Assembly (NCBI GenBank): GCA_051208045.1 | Contig: JBPJFY010000001.1 | Span: 1,054,001-1,118,000 of the forward strand | Length of the DNA stretch: 64,000 nt | DNA from: LZORAL124-50-18 sp051208045 | GTDB lineage: Bacteria; Pseudomonadota; Gammaproteobacteria; Pseudomonadales; Oleiphilaceae | Direction of reading: 5' to 3' | Notes under the pieces: generated by a model | Databases searched by the model: none | Told to the model about the DNA's origin: nothing | The model's input: the letters and a program-made list of their open reading frames with translations, nothing else | Made by a program: the position numbers and the translations under genes | Shown here: positions 8,105-17,537 of the stretch, piece after piece | Position numbering within the stretch: the stretch's first letter is position 1 | Layout: each line of letters starts with the position of its first letter

Positions 8105-10879
8105 ATGGAAACACAACACGCATCCGATGCACCAGAGCCGGTGGTTAACCAGGACACGCAAGGCATCCGTCTTTCAGACTCGATTTTGCGCTGCGCTGAA
8201 CCCATGACCAACGAACAGGTGGGCGGCAAGTTTTCGAAGCAGGCGGACATGCTGCATGCCAATCTACCAGTGCCGGAATTCTTCTGTTTGACGGTGGCGG
8301 CCTATGACCAGATGTTTGCGCGCATCCGAGAAGCGGTGATTGCTGAACTGGAAGCGATCGATTTCGCAGATCATGCGTCCATCAAGCGTGCTGCGGAGGC
8401 CATTCAGGCCCACTTTCTTGCGATCGAACTCTCGGAAGACCAGGAAAGCGAGGTGTTGGCCGTGTTCGACGAATTGTTCACCGATACTACCCTGGTGTCC
8501 GTGCGGGCGTCCACGGTGGGGCACAAGATCGAAGAAAGTGAAGATTCCGTGACCAACCCCTTTGCGGGCATGAGCGAAAGCTTTTTGTATGTGCCGCGTT
8601 ATCAGGTGGCTGAAAAGCTCAAGGCCTGCTGGGCTTCCGGGTTTTCCCAGGAGTCCATGCTCTATCGTCATGCGCAGGGCATGGATCTGTTGGGATTTTC
8701 TGTGGCTGTTGGTGTGCAGAAAATGGTGTTCGGCGAGCGATCCTTCGTGTTGTTCACGGCCGATCCGAAAACGGCCGCACAGGATCAGGTGATGGTGGCC
8801 GGCTACGGCATTGGTGAGGGTGTGGTTCAGGAACGGGTGCCCGTGGATCACTATTTTGTGAGTGGCAAAACCGGAAAGATTCGCAAAGACATCGCCGAGA
8901 AAGCCAAAAAACTCACCTTTGATGAGGTCAAGGGGTTTGGTCTCAAGGAAATGGTGGTGCCCGAAGCTGAGCGGGAGCGGGCCTGTCTCTCTGACCATGA
9001 AATCATGCGTTTGGTGGAAACCGGTCGTACAGTGGAAAAGCACTTCGGTCTCCCGCAGGACATAGAAGGCACCTTTACGGCTTCCGGCGAGCTGTATCTG
9101 TTGCAGTCTCGCCCCATCGCACTGGATTACGCACGCCAGCTGATCTGGACCAACACCAATGTCACCGAGAGCTATCCGGGGGTGTCAACGGCACTGACTT
9201 ACACCTTTGCCAAGTTCTTCTATCGTGAAATATTTTATGATCTGTATCGTCGGGTCGGGGTGAGTTCGCGCACGATAAATGACAACTTCGAACCACTGGA
9301 CAAAATGATCGGGTACCTGAATGGCCGGGTGTTTTACTGCCTGTCCCACTTCTATTTACTGCATAAACAGAGCCCGCTGTACCCCTTGTTTGGCACACAT
9401 TGGGAGAACATGATCGGGCTGACCTCATCGTTTCAGAGTCATCAAAGTGGCGGTACGCTCCAGCAGCTTGGCCAGAAGCTCAAAACCTGGAGCCGAGTCG
9501 CCGTGCATGTCGTGGGCACGCTGGTAAGTTATCTGAAACATGACCACACGATGTACCACTACCACAGCTGGTGGGAACGACGGATCGCGCCGCTGCGCGG
9601 GAAAGACCTGACCGGGGAAGACCCGCTGACTCTGGTGAACCTGTTCTATGACATTTGGCGGGAGGTCGGCAACGAATGGGGCGTAACGCTCACCACTGAC
9701 AGTTACCTGATTCCCATGTATGGCCTGGCAGAATCCCTGTTCAAGAAGTGGGAACTGGATGAGGATGCAGGCCTGCTGTCTGACTTGTTGTGTGGTGATG
9801 AGAAGCTTTTGAGCGTGGAAATTATCCTCTCTGCGGTTCGTCTTGCCGAACAGGTACGGGCGAATGAAGAGCTGATGGCGGTATTTGAACGGGAATCGCC
9901 CCAAACGCTGTGGAAGCGATTGGAAGCGGGTGAGTTGGGTGAGGGTGAGCGCTATGAATCCTTTGTGACAGCAGTTCGCCACCACCTGCATTACTTTGGT
10001 GACCGGGGGTTACAGGAATTGAAACTGGAGCAACCCAGTTTGCGGGATACCCCGTGGGTGTTGATGCGCATGATTGCTCAATACGCCAAACAGAACGTCA
10101 CTGCGGACCAGATTATTGAAAATGAAAATGCCGTACGTCGAGAGGCTGACAAAAAGCTGGATGCGTTACTGGCTGGTCATTCGCGCCGGAAAAAACTGTT
10201 GAACAATGTGCTGCTGCCTCGACTGCGACGACTGATTCGCCACCGGGAAAATTCGAGGTACTGCCGCAGCGAACTGTTTGGCGTCAGCCGGCAGATATTC
10301 AAAGCCATCGGGCAGTACCTGGTGGATCAAGGCGTTTTGGTGAGTCTGGATGATGTGTATCACCTCACGATGGATGAGGTGTTTGGCTACATCGACGGCA
10401 CCGGTACCCTCATGAACCTGCAAGCATTGGCGAATTTGCGGCGAACAGAATACGAGCAGAATCTGAAGCGGGAGGTGGCGTCCACGATCACCACCTTTGG
10501 TCCCATTCATGAAAACAATCTGCTCCCGGAAGCCGAATCGTCGGAATACGATCCCGAAGGCGACTTGCAGGGGCTTGGGTCCAGCGCGGGTAAAGTGGTC
10601 GGTACGGCGCGGGTTGTGAAAGATCCGAATCAAGCCGGCGAGGTCACCGATGACATGATTTTAATCGCTCAGGAAACAGATCCCGGCTGGTTGTTTCTCA
10701 TGCTTGCCTCCAAAGGCATGGTGGTCGAGCGCGGCAGTATGCTATCCCACACCGCCATCACGGGTCGGAAATTCGGCATCCCCACGATTGTGGCTCTACC
10801 TGGCGCAACCGAGCGCATTCCGGATGGGGCAAAAATTGAAATGGATGGTGCCAGTGGGCTGGTACGTATTGTCGGGTAA
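8105..10879 (+). CDS. PEP synthase/rifampin phosphotransferase-like ATP-dependent dikinase
   Basis: 924 residues from the ATG at 8105, with GTAGGG about nine bases upstream; a TTG two codons earlier is possible. The N-terminal third is the ATP-grasp PEP/pyruvate-binding domain, opening with GGKFSKQADMLHANLPVP. The C-terminus is the swivelling phosphohistidine domain with His882 in SMLSHTAITGRKFGIP. A middle block starting at LIWTNTNVTESYPGV resembles rifampin phosphotransferase and other small-molecule-acting relatives, and the TIM-barrel of true PEP synthase is not evident. The inferred role is ATP-driven transfer of the beta-phosphate from the phosphohistidine to a hydroxyl of the cluster metabolite, as tailoring or self-protection. 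It lies 25 bases after the SDR gene. Confidence 0.85.
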   Translation: METQHASDAPEPVVNQDTQGIRLSDSILRCAEPMTNEQVGGKFSKQADMLHANLPVPEFFCLTVAAYDQMFARIREAVIAELEAIDFADHASIKRAAEAIQAHFLAIELSEDQESEVLAVFDELFTDTTLVSVRASTVGHKIEESEDSVTNPFAGMSESFLYVPRYQVAEKLKACWASGFSQESMLYRHAQGMDLLGFSVAVGVQKMVFGERSFVLFTADPKTAAQDQVMVAGYGIGEGVVQERVPVDHYFVSGKTGKIRKDIAEKAKKLTFDEVKGFGLKEMVVPEAERERACLSDHEIMRLVETGRTVEKHFGLPQDIEGTFTASGELYLLQSRPIALDYARQLIWTNTNVTESYPGVSTALTYTFAKFFYREIFYDLYRRVGVSSRTINDNFEPLDKMIGYLNGRVFYCLSHFYLLHKQSPLYPLFGTHWENMIGLTSSFQSHQSGGTLQQLGQKLKTWSRVAVHVVGTLVSYLKHDHTMYHYHSWWERRIAPLRGKDLTGEDPLTLVNLFYDIWREVGNEWGVTLTTDSYLIPMYGLAESLFKKWELDEDAGLLSDLLCGDEKLLSVEIILSAVRLAEQVRANEELMAVFERESPQTLWKRLEAGELGEGERYESFVTAVRHHLHYFGDRGLQELKLEQPSLRDTPWVLMRMIAQYAKQNVTADQIIENENAVRREADKKLDALLAGHSRRKKLLNNVLLPRLRRLIRHRENSRYCRSELFGVSRQIFKAIGQYLVDQGVLVSLDDVYHLTMDEVFGYIDGTGTLMNLQALANLRRTEYEQNLKREVASTITTFGPIHENNLLPEAESSEYDPEGDLQGLGSSAGKVVGTARVVKDPNQAGEVTDDMILIAQETDPGWLFLMLASKGMVVERGSMLSHTAITGRKFGIPTIVALPGATERIPDGAKIEMDGASGLVRIVG

Positions 10880-10894
10880 CGTGGATCGAAAGCT

Positions 10895-11848
10895 ATGACG
10901 GATTCAAAGCAAGTACAGGCCGGGTATTTCACGCGGATCAGGCGTTTTATGGACATCATCTACGCGCCGGGGCTGCATTTCGGCTTTGCGCTGTTCTGGT
11001 TTTTGTCACTCCAGGGACAGATGGTGCATCAGGGCGGCGGTGACGTCTGGCGGTTTGGCAGTCATTCTTTGCTGGGCGTGATGACCTTGTTTCTGGTGAT
11101 GTTTTACCTGCGTGCCGTTGATGAAGTGAAAGATTATGCCTATGACGTCCAGTTTAATCCCGAGCGACCGCTGGTGTCTGGCGCCGTATCATTTCGGGAC
11201 CTCCATATCCTCTGGGCGGCCGCTTTTTTGATCATTCCGCTGATGAATCTCAGCGCCGGCACGGCACTGGCGGTCTTTGTGACCTTGAATATGCTCTACG
11301 GATTGCTGTTAATTCTCATGGAAAAGTGGCTCCCGTGGATGCACAAAAGTATGTTCTTTAATCTGGCTTTGACCTACCCAGTGAGCATCGCGCTGAGTTT
11401 CTATACGCTTTTGCTTACGCTGACGACCCAGACCGTGGTGTACGATGGTGTATTACTGAAGCTCATTGGTGTGTACATCCTGGCCTTCCTGCATTTTGAG
11501 CTGGTACGGAAAAACGGTTGGCTGGAGTGGGCCGAGCCCGGTGAGAAATTTTACAGTCATGATATTGGGCCAGTGCCTGCTGCACTGGTGGGGTTTGCCT
11601 GTGGGGTGGCGGCGGTGGTGTGGATGATCGTGCTGAATGCGCCCTGGTCGCAGAGTGGACTCAGCGCAGCAACCGGGTGGCTACCGCTGATTGCGCTGGT
11701 GCCTGCGCAAAAAAGTTTAACGAAATTCCTGATGGGGCGTGAAGCGCGCTTTAATCCTCGAAAATTCGCGGTGCTTTTTCTGGTGCTGTTTTATGCCGTG
11801 AATCTGGTACATGCGCTGGCGGTGAACTCTCTGGGGTGGGTGCGATGA
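10895..11848 (+). CDS. UbiA-superfamily membrane prenyltransferase-like protein
   Basis: 317 residues with eight or nine hydrophobic segments. Asp76, Asp80 and Asp84 form a DxxxDxxxD motif (DEVKDYAYD) followed by NPERPLVSG, matching the first aspartate-rich loop of UbiA enzymes that bind prenyl diphosphate through Mg2+. The second loop reads ELVRKNGWLEW then KFYSHDIG, as in a poorly characterised UbiA branch that lacks a standard DxxxD there. UbiA enzymes move prenyl or related lipid groups to aromatic or polar acceptors inside the membrane, so lipid attachment to the PKS product is plausible. The gene starts 15 bases after its neighbour, and its TGA overlaps the next ATG. Confidence 0.85.
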   Translation: MTDSKQVQAGYFTRIRRFMDIIYAPGLHFGFALFWFLSLQGQMVHQGGGDVWRFGSHSLLGVMTLFLVMFYLRAVDEVKDYAYDVQFNPERPLVSGAVSFRDLHILWAAAFLIIPLMNLSAGTALAVFVTLNMLYGLLLILMEKWLPWMHKSMFFNLALTYPVSIALSFYTLLLTLTTQTVVYDGVLLKLIGVYILAFLHFELVRKNGWLEWAEPGEKFYSHDIGPVPAALVGFACGVAAVVWMIVLNAPWSQSGLSAATGWLPLIALVPAQKSLTKFLMGREARFNPRKFAVLFLVLFYAVNLVHALAVNSLGWVR

Positions 11849-14205
11849 CAGCAAGTACAAGCACCAATACGTCCCCCTGGGATCGCTGGGCCAGCCAGAT
11901 CGCCTGTGTCGTCGTGGGTCGTCCCAAAACCGTACTGAGCCTGTGCCTGTTGTTCACCTTGTTGCTGGCGATGGGGATTCCCCAGTTTCGCAATACCCTG
12001 AATTATCAGTTTTTTTTCAGTGCTGACAATCCTCAGCTCAAAGCCTTTGAAGCCTTGCAGGCAGACTACAATCGTACGGAAGCCGTATTTATTGCCGTCG
12101 CGCTACCGGATGGCGATGTGTTTTCACCTGCGTCACTGCACTTGCTGGAGGCCATGACGCAGGCAGCCTGGCAGATTCCGTACTCGCTTCGCGTGGATTC
12201 CGTGGTGAACTTTCAGCACACAGAAGGCGAGGCGGAAGAGCTCAAAGTATATGGCCTTTTTGAAGACGCGGAGCAGCTCAGCGAAGCAGAGCGCTTGCGC
12301 AGGAAGCAGGTGGCCTTGACCGAGCCCGCGCTGGTCAACGCGTTGGTCAGTGCCGCTGGTGATGTCGCTGGCATTCGTGTCACGGTCAATTTACCCGGTG
12401 TGACGTTGGAAAAAGAGACCCCGGAAGTCGTCTTGTATGTACGGAATCTGGTGGCAGAGTTTGAAGCCCGTTATCCCGGGCTCACTACCTATCTGACCGG
12501 CCAAATCGTCGTCGACCAGGCCTTTCCTGAGTCAACCGAAGGCGACATGGGATTTGTCTGGCCCGCGTTTTTCGTGGTTATGGTGCTTTTGCTGGTCGCG
12601 ATTTATCGCAATCTGAGCTTCATGGTGATTACGATGTTGGTGGGTGTGCTTGCCATTGCGGCGGGTATGGGCGCGTTGGGCTGGACCCAGTTGCGCGTAA
12701 ACGCTGCCATTACCGCCGCGCCCATTATGATCCTGACACTTGCCATTGCGGATTGTATTCATCTGCTGAGCAGTTACCGCCAGCAATTGGCCACGGGCTT
12801 GGCTGAGGAACAGGCGTGGCGAGTCAGCATTCGGCACAACCTCTTTCCCGTATTCCTGACGTCTTTTATGACGGTGGCGGGTTTCCTCACGCTGCACTTC
12901 AACGACTCTCCGCCGTATCAGGCGCTGGGCTATGTGGTGGCGGCAGGCGTGACCTTTGCCTTTCTTTTCGCCATCCTGTTTTTGCCGGCCTGGATGCTGG
13001 TCGTGCCTCACCAAAAGCCTACGTTTGCAGGGGTGGAAGCCAATGGCCCGGCTCAACGCATGGCGCGATTTGGCCAATGGGTCGCCCGCTACCCCCGTCA
13101 GATTGTTCTGGCGGCTCTGCTGCCAGCGGTGGTGTTGTCTGTTTCCGTGCTTAAGAACCGAATCAATGACAATCCCGTACATTATTTCGGGGAATCGCAA
13201 ACGATGCGCCAGCATCTGGAGTTTGTAAATCAACGTATCACCGGTCTGGGAACGCTGAACTATTCCATCCACAGTGGGGAAGAGGGGGGCGTGGCCAACC
13301 CTGACTACCTCCGCACGCTGGATGCATTTGCGAGCTGGTTGAAAGCACAGCCTGGGGTGATTCAGGTGGATACCTTGGCGGATGTGATCAAACGCATCAA
13401 CCGTTCTCTGCACGGCGAAGATCCTGCGTACTATCAAATTCCGGATGATCGTAATTTGGCGGCACAGTATTTGTTGTTGTACCAGTTGTCATTACCCGTC
13501 GGGGTGGACACCAGCAATGTGCTGACCCATGACCAGGCGGCCAGTCGGGTGCGTGTGGCGATGAACAACACGGAAGGGGAATACCATATTGCGCTGGATC
13601 AACAGGCCCAGGCTTGGCTCGCTGAGAATACGCCGAAAGTGATGTGGTCTGAAGGGGCCAGCGCACCGCTCATGTTCGCGCACATCGGGCAGCGGAGTAC
13701 CGAGGGGATATTATGGGGGCTGGTTGGGTCGCTGATTGTGATGTCGTTGATTTTGATTCGCGTACTGCGCTCGGTGACCTTGGGGTTGCTGAGTCTGGTG
13801 AGCAATCTTGTGCCGGTGGCCATGGCCTTCGGTGTGTGGGCCTGGGTGAATGGCAATGTGGACTTGGGCATCACCGTCACCTTCGCCATCGCTTTTGGCA
13901 TTGTTGTGGATGACACCATACACCTGTTGAGTAAATACCAGCGGCTGCGTGTGGAGGATGGTTTGCCCGCCCCTGAGGCCATCGCAAAAGCATTTTCCTC
14001 CGTTGGTGTTGCCCTGGCGGTGACAACCGTGGTGCTGATTGCCGGGTTTGCCATGCTGGGATTTTCTGCCATGAACATCACCAGTAACATGGCCATCCTC
14101 ACCACCGTCACCATTTTCATGGCCTTTTTCGTCGATTTTTTTCTCGTGCCGCCGCTGCTGATCCTGTTGGATCGCTGGGTGGTCACAGGTAGTGGGAGAG
14201 CTTAG
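11845..14205 (+). CDS. MMPL/RND-superfamily lipid exporter
   Basis: 786 residues. The ATG at 11845 overlaps the UbiA stop (ATGA), the usual sign of translational coupling; an in-frame GTG at 11836 is less likely. It has the duplicated RND layout: one membrane helix near 25-45, a large periplasmic loop, a five-helix bundle (about 240-400), then the same again. Each bundle contains the related signature LAIADCIHLLSSY or IVVDDTIHLLSKY. MMPL proteins use the proton gradient to export hydrophobic polyketides, glycolipids or hopanoids. The position suggests that it exports the cluster product. Confidence 0.92.
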   Translation: MTASTSTNTSPWDRWASQIACVVVGRPKTVLSLCLLFTLLLAMGIPQFRNTLNYQFFFSADNPQLKAFEALQADYNRTEAVFIAVALPDGDVFSPASLHLLEAMTQAAWQIPYSLRVDSVVNFQHTEGEAEELKVYGLFEDAEQLSEAERLRRKQVALTEPALVNALVSAAGDVAGIRVTVNLPGVTLEKETPEVVLYVRNLVAEFEARYPGLTTYLTGQIVVDQAFPESTEGDMGFVWPAFFVVMVLLLVAIYRNLSFMVITMLVGVLAIAAGMGALGWTQLRVNAAITAAPIMILTLAIADCIHLLSSYRQQLATGLAEEQAWRVSIRHNLFPVFLTSFMTVAGFLTLHFNDSPPYQALGYVVAAGVTFAFLFAILFLPAWMLVVPHQKPTFAGVEANGPAQRMARFGQWVARYPRQIVLAALLPAVVLSVSVLKNRINDNPVHYFGESQTMRQHLEFVNQRITGLGTLNYSIHSGEEGGVANPDYLRTLDAFASWLKAQPGVIQVDTLADVIKRINRSLHGEDPAYYQIPDDRNLAAQYLLLYQLSLPVGVDTSNVLTHDQAASRVRVAMNNTEGEYHIALDQQAQAWLAENTPKVMWSEGASAPLMFAHIGQRSTEGILWGLVGSLIVMSLILIRVLRSVTLGLLSLVSNLVPVAMAFGVWAWVNGNVDLGITVTFAIAFGIVVDDTIHLLSKYQRLRVEDGLPAPEAIAKAFSSVGVALAVTTVVLIAGFAMLGFSAMNITSNMAILTTVTIFMAFFVDFFLVPPLLILLDRWVVTGSGRA

Positions 14206-14207
14206 TT

Positions 14208-15191
14208 ATGCAGTGGTTTGAACGTGCTTTTTTTCCTGTCGTCCTGATCCTGGGCGCAGGCACCATGTATTTTGTGTTAACCGCGGGCAACCCGGCGTGG
14301 GTGCAGCCTGCCTATTTTGCCATTCCCATTCTTGTGATGGTCATGGTCCTGGTTCTGGAGCAGGTTCACCCCATCGAGGCCGCTTGGAATAAACGCATCG
14401 GGGATACGTCTGCTGATTTGTGGTCTTTGGGTATTGTTGCTTTCGGTCTGGAACCGTTAATGACTGCTATTGGACCAGCCATTGCGGTGACCATCCTGGG
14501 GCTGATCAATGTACCGATCACTTTCAGCCTGTTTGACGGTCTGCCTTTTTGGTTGGAGGCCTTGCTGGTGATTCTCCTCATCGACTTCAGCAAGTACTGG
14601 TTTCATCGGGCCAGCCATGAAAATGCGTTTCTGTGGCGATTTCACTCCAGTCATCATGCGGTGAACCGTATGTATCTGATTAACGGATTCCGTCTGCACC
14701 CGATTTATCACATCAGCACCTACCTGATTGCGTATCTGCCACCACTGGTGCTGGGTGCCAGTCAGGAGGCCTTGATTATGCACAGCGTAGTACTGGGGAT
14801 AGCGGGGGCATTCCAGCACGCCAATATAAAATTGAACCATGGCCTGCTCAACTATGTGTTTTCCACGAATGAACTGCACCGCTGGCACCACTCCAATAAA
14901 CTGGCTGAGGGTAATAAAAATTGTGGAGCGATATTTATCTTCTGGGATATCGCCTTCGGGTCCTATCACCTCGATCTGGCCGGTAAGCCAAACCATCTGG
15001 GCTTGCACGGGGAGCAGTTTTACCCCATGAACAACTACTGGCAGCAGCTTATCGTGCCTTTTGCCTGGAAAAAATGGATGGATGAACCCATGGCACAACT
15101 GAAAGCTGCCAAGATGAGCACGGCCCAATCACAGCCCGTTGGATCAGCCCCCGGTCGATCAGCCCCCAATGAATCTGAGTCGCAGGAGTAA
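14208..15191 (+). CDS. Fatty acid hydroxylase/sterol desaturase-family di-iron membrane oxygenase
   Basis: 327 residues that start two bases after the exporter stop. Several membrane helices surround three histidine boxes: HRASHE (from His133), HSSHH (from His146) and HRWHH (from His224). These ligate the two iron atoms in the FA_hydroxylase superfamily. The C-terminal 35 residues are Ser/Pro/Gln rich, probably disordered. The enzyme should hydroxylate or desaturate a lipid chain at the membrane face, consistent with a lipid-like cluster product. The motif assignment is firm; the site of oxidation is unknown. Confidence 0.9.
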   Translation: MQWFERAFFPVVLILGAGTMYFVLTAGNPAWVQPAYFAIPILVMVMVLVLEQVHPIEAAWNKRIGDTSADLWSLGIVAFGLEPLMTAIGPAIAVTILGLINVPITFSLFDGLPFWLEALLVILLIDFSKYWFHRASHENAFLWRFHSSHHAVNRMYLINGFRLHPIYHISTYLIAYLPPLVLGASQEALIMHSVVLGIAGAFQHANIKLNHGLLNYVFSTNELHRWHHSNKLAEGNKNCGAIFIFWDIAFGSYHLDLAGKPNHLGLHGEQFYPMNNYWQQLIVPFAWKKWMDEPMAQLKAAKMSTAQSQPVGSAPGRSAPNESESQE

Positions 15192-15198
15192 CCGCACT

Positions 15199-16539
15199 AT
15201 GTCTCACACTGGCATCTACGGCGAAAACACCGATATCCGCCATCTGCCCGGCAATGATGGCTGGCCCCTGGTGGGCAACACGTTTAAGTATCTCCTCAAC
15301 ACCTACGGTTTTGGTCGGCAGATGCGCGACACCTATGGAGAAATTTACCGAAGCCGCGCGTTTTTTCTGAATTTTGTTGTGTTGGCCAGTCCGGACGGAA
15401 TTGAGTTGGTGTTGCGAGATGAGGAGAGCAATTTTTCCAGCAAGCTCGGCTGGGAACCGTTTCTGGCCCGCCTGTTTCCTAATGCCTTGCCCACGATGGA
15501 CTTCGATGAGCACCGCTTTCATCGAAAAATCATGCAGTCTGTGTTTCGGCAGGCCGCCATGGAAGCCTACTGCGAGTTGATCAATGAATCCGTGGAGCGT
15601 GGGTTGGCGGAGTGGGGGAGGTCTGAGGTCATCAAAGCCTATCCTTCGGTGAAAGCGATGATGCTGGATATTGCGGCAAAGGCCTTTCTGGGGATCAATC
15701 TGGAGCGCGATGCCGACTTCATCAATAAAACGTTCATCACCGTCAATAACGGGCTCGCGCCGATCATTCCCTATCCCTTGCCTGGCACAGCCATATGGAA
15801 GGCACTGCGTGCGCGACAGGCCCTGTTTGACTATTTTCGGCCAATGATCAGGGAACGAAAAGTCTCGGATGGCAAGGACATATTTACCCGACTGTGTCAG
15901 GCGAAAGACGAAGAGGGCCAGTCGTTTACCGAACAGGCCGTGCTGGATCACCTGGTGAATGTGTTGTCTGCCGCCCATGACACCAGCACTACGTCACTGA
16001 CGATCACGCTGTACTATCTGGCGAAGCACCCGGAATGGCAGCAGCGACTGCGGGAAATCAGTGATGCGATTCCGGCGGGCCCAGTTGGCTATAACGCGCT
16101 GGATCAGCTGGAAGAATACGAGTGGGTGTTCAAAGAGGCCTTGCGCATATACCCGCCAGCGCCCCAGTTATTCCGGCGCTGCTTGAAGGAAACCACGTTT
16201 AAGAACGCCGTGATACCTGCGAACACGCAAGTGATGGTGGATGTGGGGTATACCCATCGGTCAGAATTGTATTGGTCAAATCCCATGCAGTTTGATCCGG
16301 AACGATTTGCGCCGGGCAGGGAAGAGCACAAGCGGCACAAATACCAGTTTGCACCGTTTGGCGGTGGGGCCCACATCTGCATCGGTATGCAGTTTGCCCT
16401 GATGGCGGCCAAGCTGATGCTCCACCACCTGTTGCGCCAATATACGGTGGAGCTCGCCTGTGATGAGCCGGTCGCATTCACCATTCTGCCGATCACGCAT
16501 CCCAGAAACGGTTTGCCGATCAAACTTGTGCGACGATAA
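15199..16539 (+). CDS. Cytochrome P450
   Basis: 446 residues from the ATG at 15199, preceded by AGGAG at a normal distance; an in-frame ATG at 15139 would lie inside the previous gene. P450 hallmarks are visible: AAHDTSTTS in the oxygen-activating I-helix, KEALRIYPP (ExxR) in the K-helix, and FGGGAHICIG with Cys394 as haem ligand. It is the last gene of the cluster, seven bases after the hydroxylase gene, and likely performs a late oxidation. No dedicated ferredoxin or reductase gene is adjacent; fpr at 29.3 kb is the nearest ferredoxin reductase. Followed by an inverted repeat that may end the operon. Confidence 0.95.
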   Translation: MSHTGIYGENTDIRHLPGNDGWPLVGNTFKYLLNTYGFGRQMRDTYGEIYRSRAFFLNFVVLASPDGIELVLRDEESNFSSKLGWEPFLARLFPNALPTMDFDEHRFHRKIMQSVFRQAAMEAYCELINESVERGLAEWGRSEVIKAYPSVKAMMLDIAAKAFLGINLERDADFINKTFITVNNGLAPIIPYPLPGTAIWKALRARQALFDYFRPMIRERKVSDGKDIFTRLCQAKDEEGQSFTEQAVLDHLVNVLSAAHDTSTTSLTITLYYLAKHPEWQQRLREISDAIPAGPVGYNALDQLEEYEWVFKEALRIYPPAPQLFRRCLKETTFKNAVIPANTQVMVDVGYTHRSELYWSNPMQFDPERFAPGREEHKRHKYQFAPFGGGAHICIGMQFALMAAKLMLHHLLRQYTVELACDEPVAFTILPITHPRNGLPIKLVRR

Positions 16540-16595
16540 ACACGAGAGGAGATCAAACACGCGAACTGGGCGAGTGATCTCCTCAAGTATTATCG
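16534..16595 (+). terminator. Long inverted repeat after the biosynthetic cluster
   Basis: A perfect 10-base inverted repeat, GAGGAGATCA (16546-16555) and TGATCTCCTC (16575-16584), is flanked by outer arms CGATAA and TTATCG. It lies between the convergent P450 and lipoprotein genes. There is no clear T-run, so efficient intrinsic termination is uncertain. Confidence 0.45.
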
Positions 16596-16607
16596 TGAGG
16601 GGGCCGG

Positions 16608-17207
16608 CTACCCGGCAACGGCGGCCTGGTCTCCCTGGAACTGCTTGATGTAATCTTCTACCTTTTGCCCCTCTCTTAACAGGTACTTTTCGATCATCTT
16701 GTCCCGCCATTCACTTTCCTGGAACAGGCACTGATACTCACCGGGATAGCTGGTGTGCAACGTTTTTAAACGCTCCGTGGCCAATATTTTGTTGGGGTCA
16801 CGCTTCATGGCGTAGATAACCGCTTGATAGTACAGAGAGGAGGCCCGCACGGAGTTACTGTTGTTCTCGTCGCGCTCGATTTCTTCCAGCATGGTCAATA
16901 CTTTCTTGATACCGATGTAGCGGTGATCCTTGATCAGGTCTACCACGGGTTCAACAGGCTTCACGTCATTGTTTTCACAGGGGGTGTTGGCAAGATCATC
17001 CACGTAGCGCTGTACAATTTTCTGTACCTCGCCTTTGTATTGGGCATCGAGATCTTTTTCGTAGAGATAGATGGTCGTACCGATCGACTCGAAGGTACCC
17101 GGCACACAGCCAGCGATAAATCCGCCGGACAGGATGAGAAACAGCGTGCGGGTCATCAACCGCGTCAGCCAGTGAAATGTGGGGCGAGTAGCGTGCAATT
17201 TTTGCAT
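16608..17207 (-). CDS. Predicted outer-membrane lipoprotein, unknown function
   Basis: 199 residues from the ATG ending at 17207, which has AAGGAAG upstream; a longer in-frame start at 17249 adds 14 residues before the signal. A signal segment LFLILSGGFIAGC ends in a lipobox Cys. The mature part is about 170 residues, charged and apparently helical, including KKVLTMLEEIERDEN and a Tyr-rich region resembling a small alpha-helical repeat. I do not recognise a family. It is convergent with the P450 gene and probably independent of the cluster. Confidence 0.75.
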   Translation of the reverse strand: MQKLHATRPTFHWLTRLMTRTLFLILSGGFIAGCVPGTFESIGTTIYLYEKDLDAQYKGEVQKIVQRYVDDLANTPCENNDVKPVEPVVDLIKDHRYIGIKKVLTMLEEIERDENNSNSVRASSLYYQAVIYAMKRDPNKILATERLKTLHTSYPGEYQCLFQESEWRDKMIEKYLLREGQKVEDYIKQFQGDQAAVAG

Positions 17208-17537
17208 GGTGTCTTCCTTAAGCGTTGTCGTTTTTCCGCTGAGCTGCAAAGATAAGCCGTTTTATTTTAAACCTCAACCTGAAATCTTTGGTGAAGAGGT
17301 TATTCCAGAGATCACGATGGATTTTGTGAGGTTGTTTTATTCAATGTGCACCAGCCCATAGGGTAGAATGTTGCGTATGTAATCAGCAGCCATTGTCAGA
17401 GAGGATGTATCTTCCTGCCAGTATTGAAACTATTCGTGGGCTGCACACCCTGGTGGTTCGTCATCAAGCGTACCACGCCAGTCGTCTCTCTTTGAGTTCG
17501 AAAAGACAAATTCACTAAGGCGAAAGAATTGAAGAAC
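17208..17537. other. Intergenic stretch without a supported gene
   Basis: About 330 bases between the divergent lipoprotein and RraB-domain genes. Only short frames occur, none with a convincing ribosome binding site. It must hold the promoters of both flanking genes, but no clear -35/-10 pair stood out. Confidence 0.5.

Noticed and set aside
12532..13437. A 301-codon antisense reading frame inside the MMPL exporter gene
   Set aside because: Rich in His, Arg and Gln as expected for the opposite strand of a hydrophobic GC-rich gene; no ribosome binding site or family match.
15049..15978. A 309-codon antisense frame across the hydroxylase and P450 genes
   Set aside because: Fully overlaps two well-supported genes and its protein resembles no known fold.
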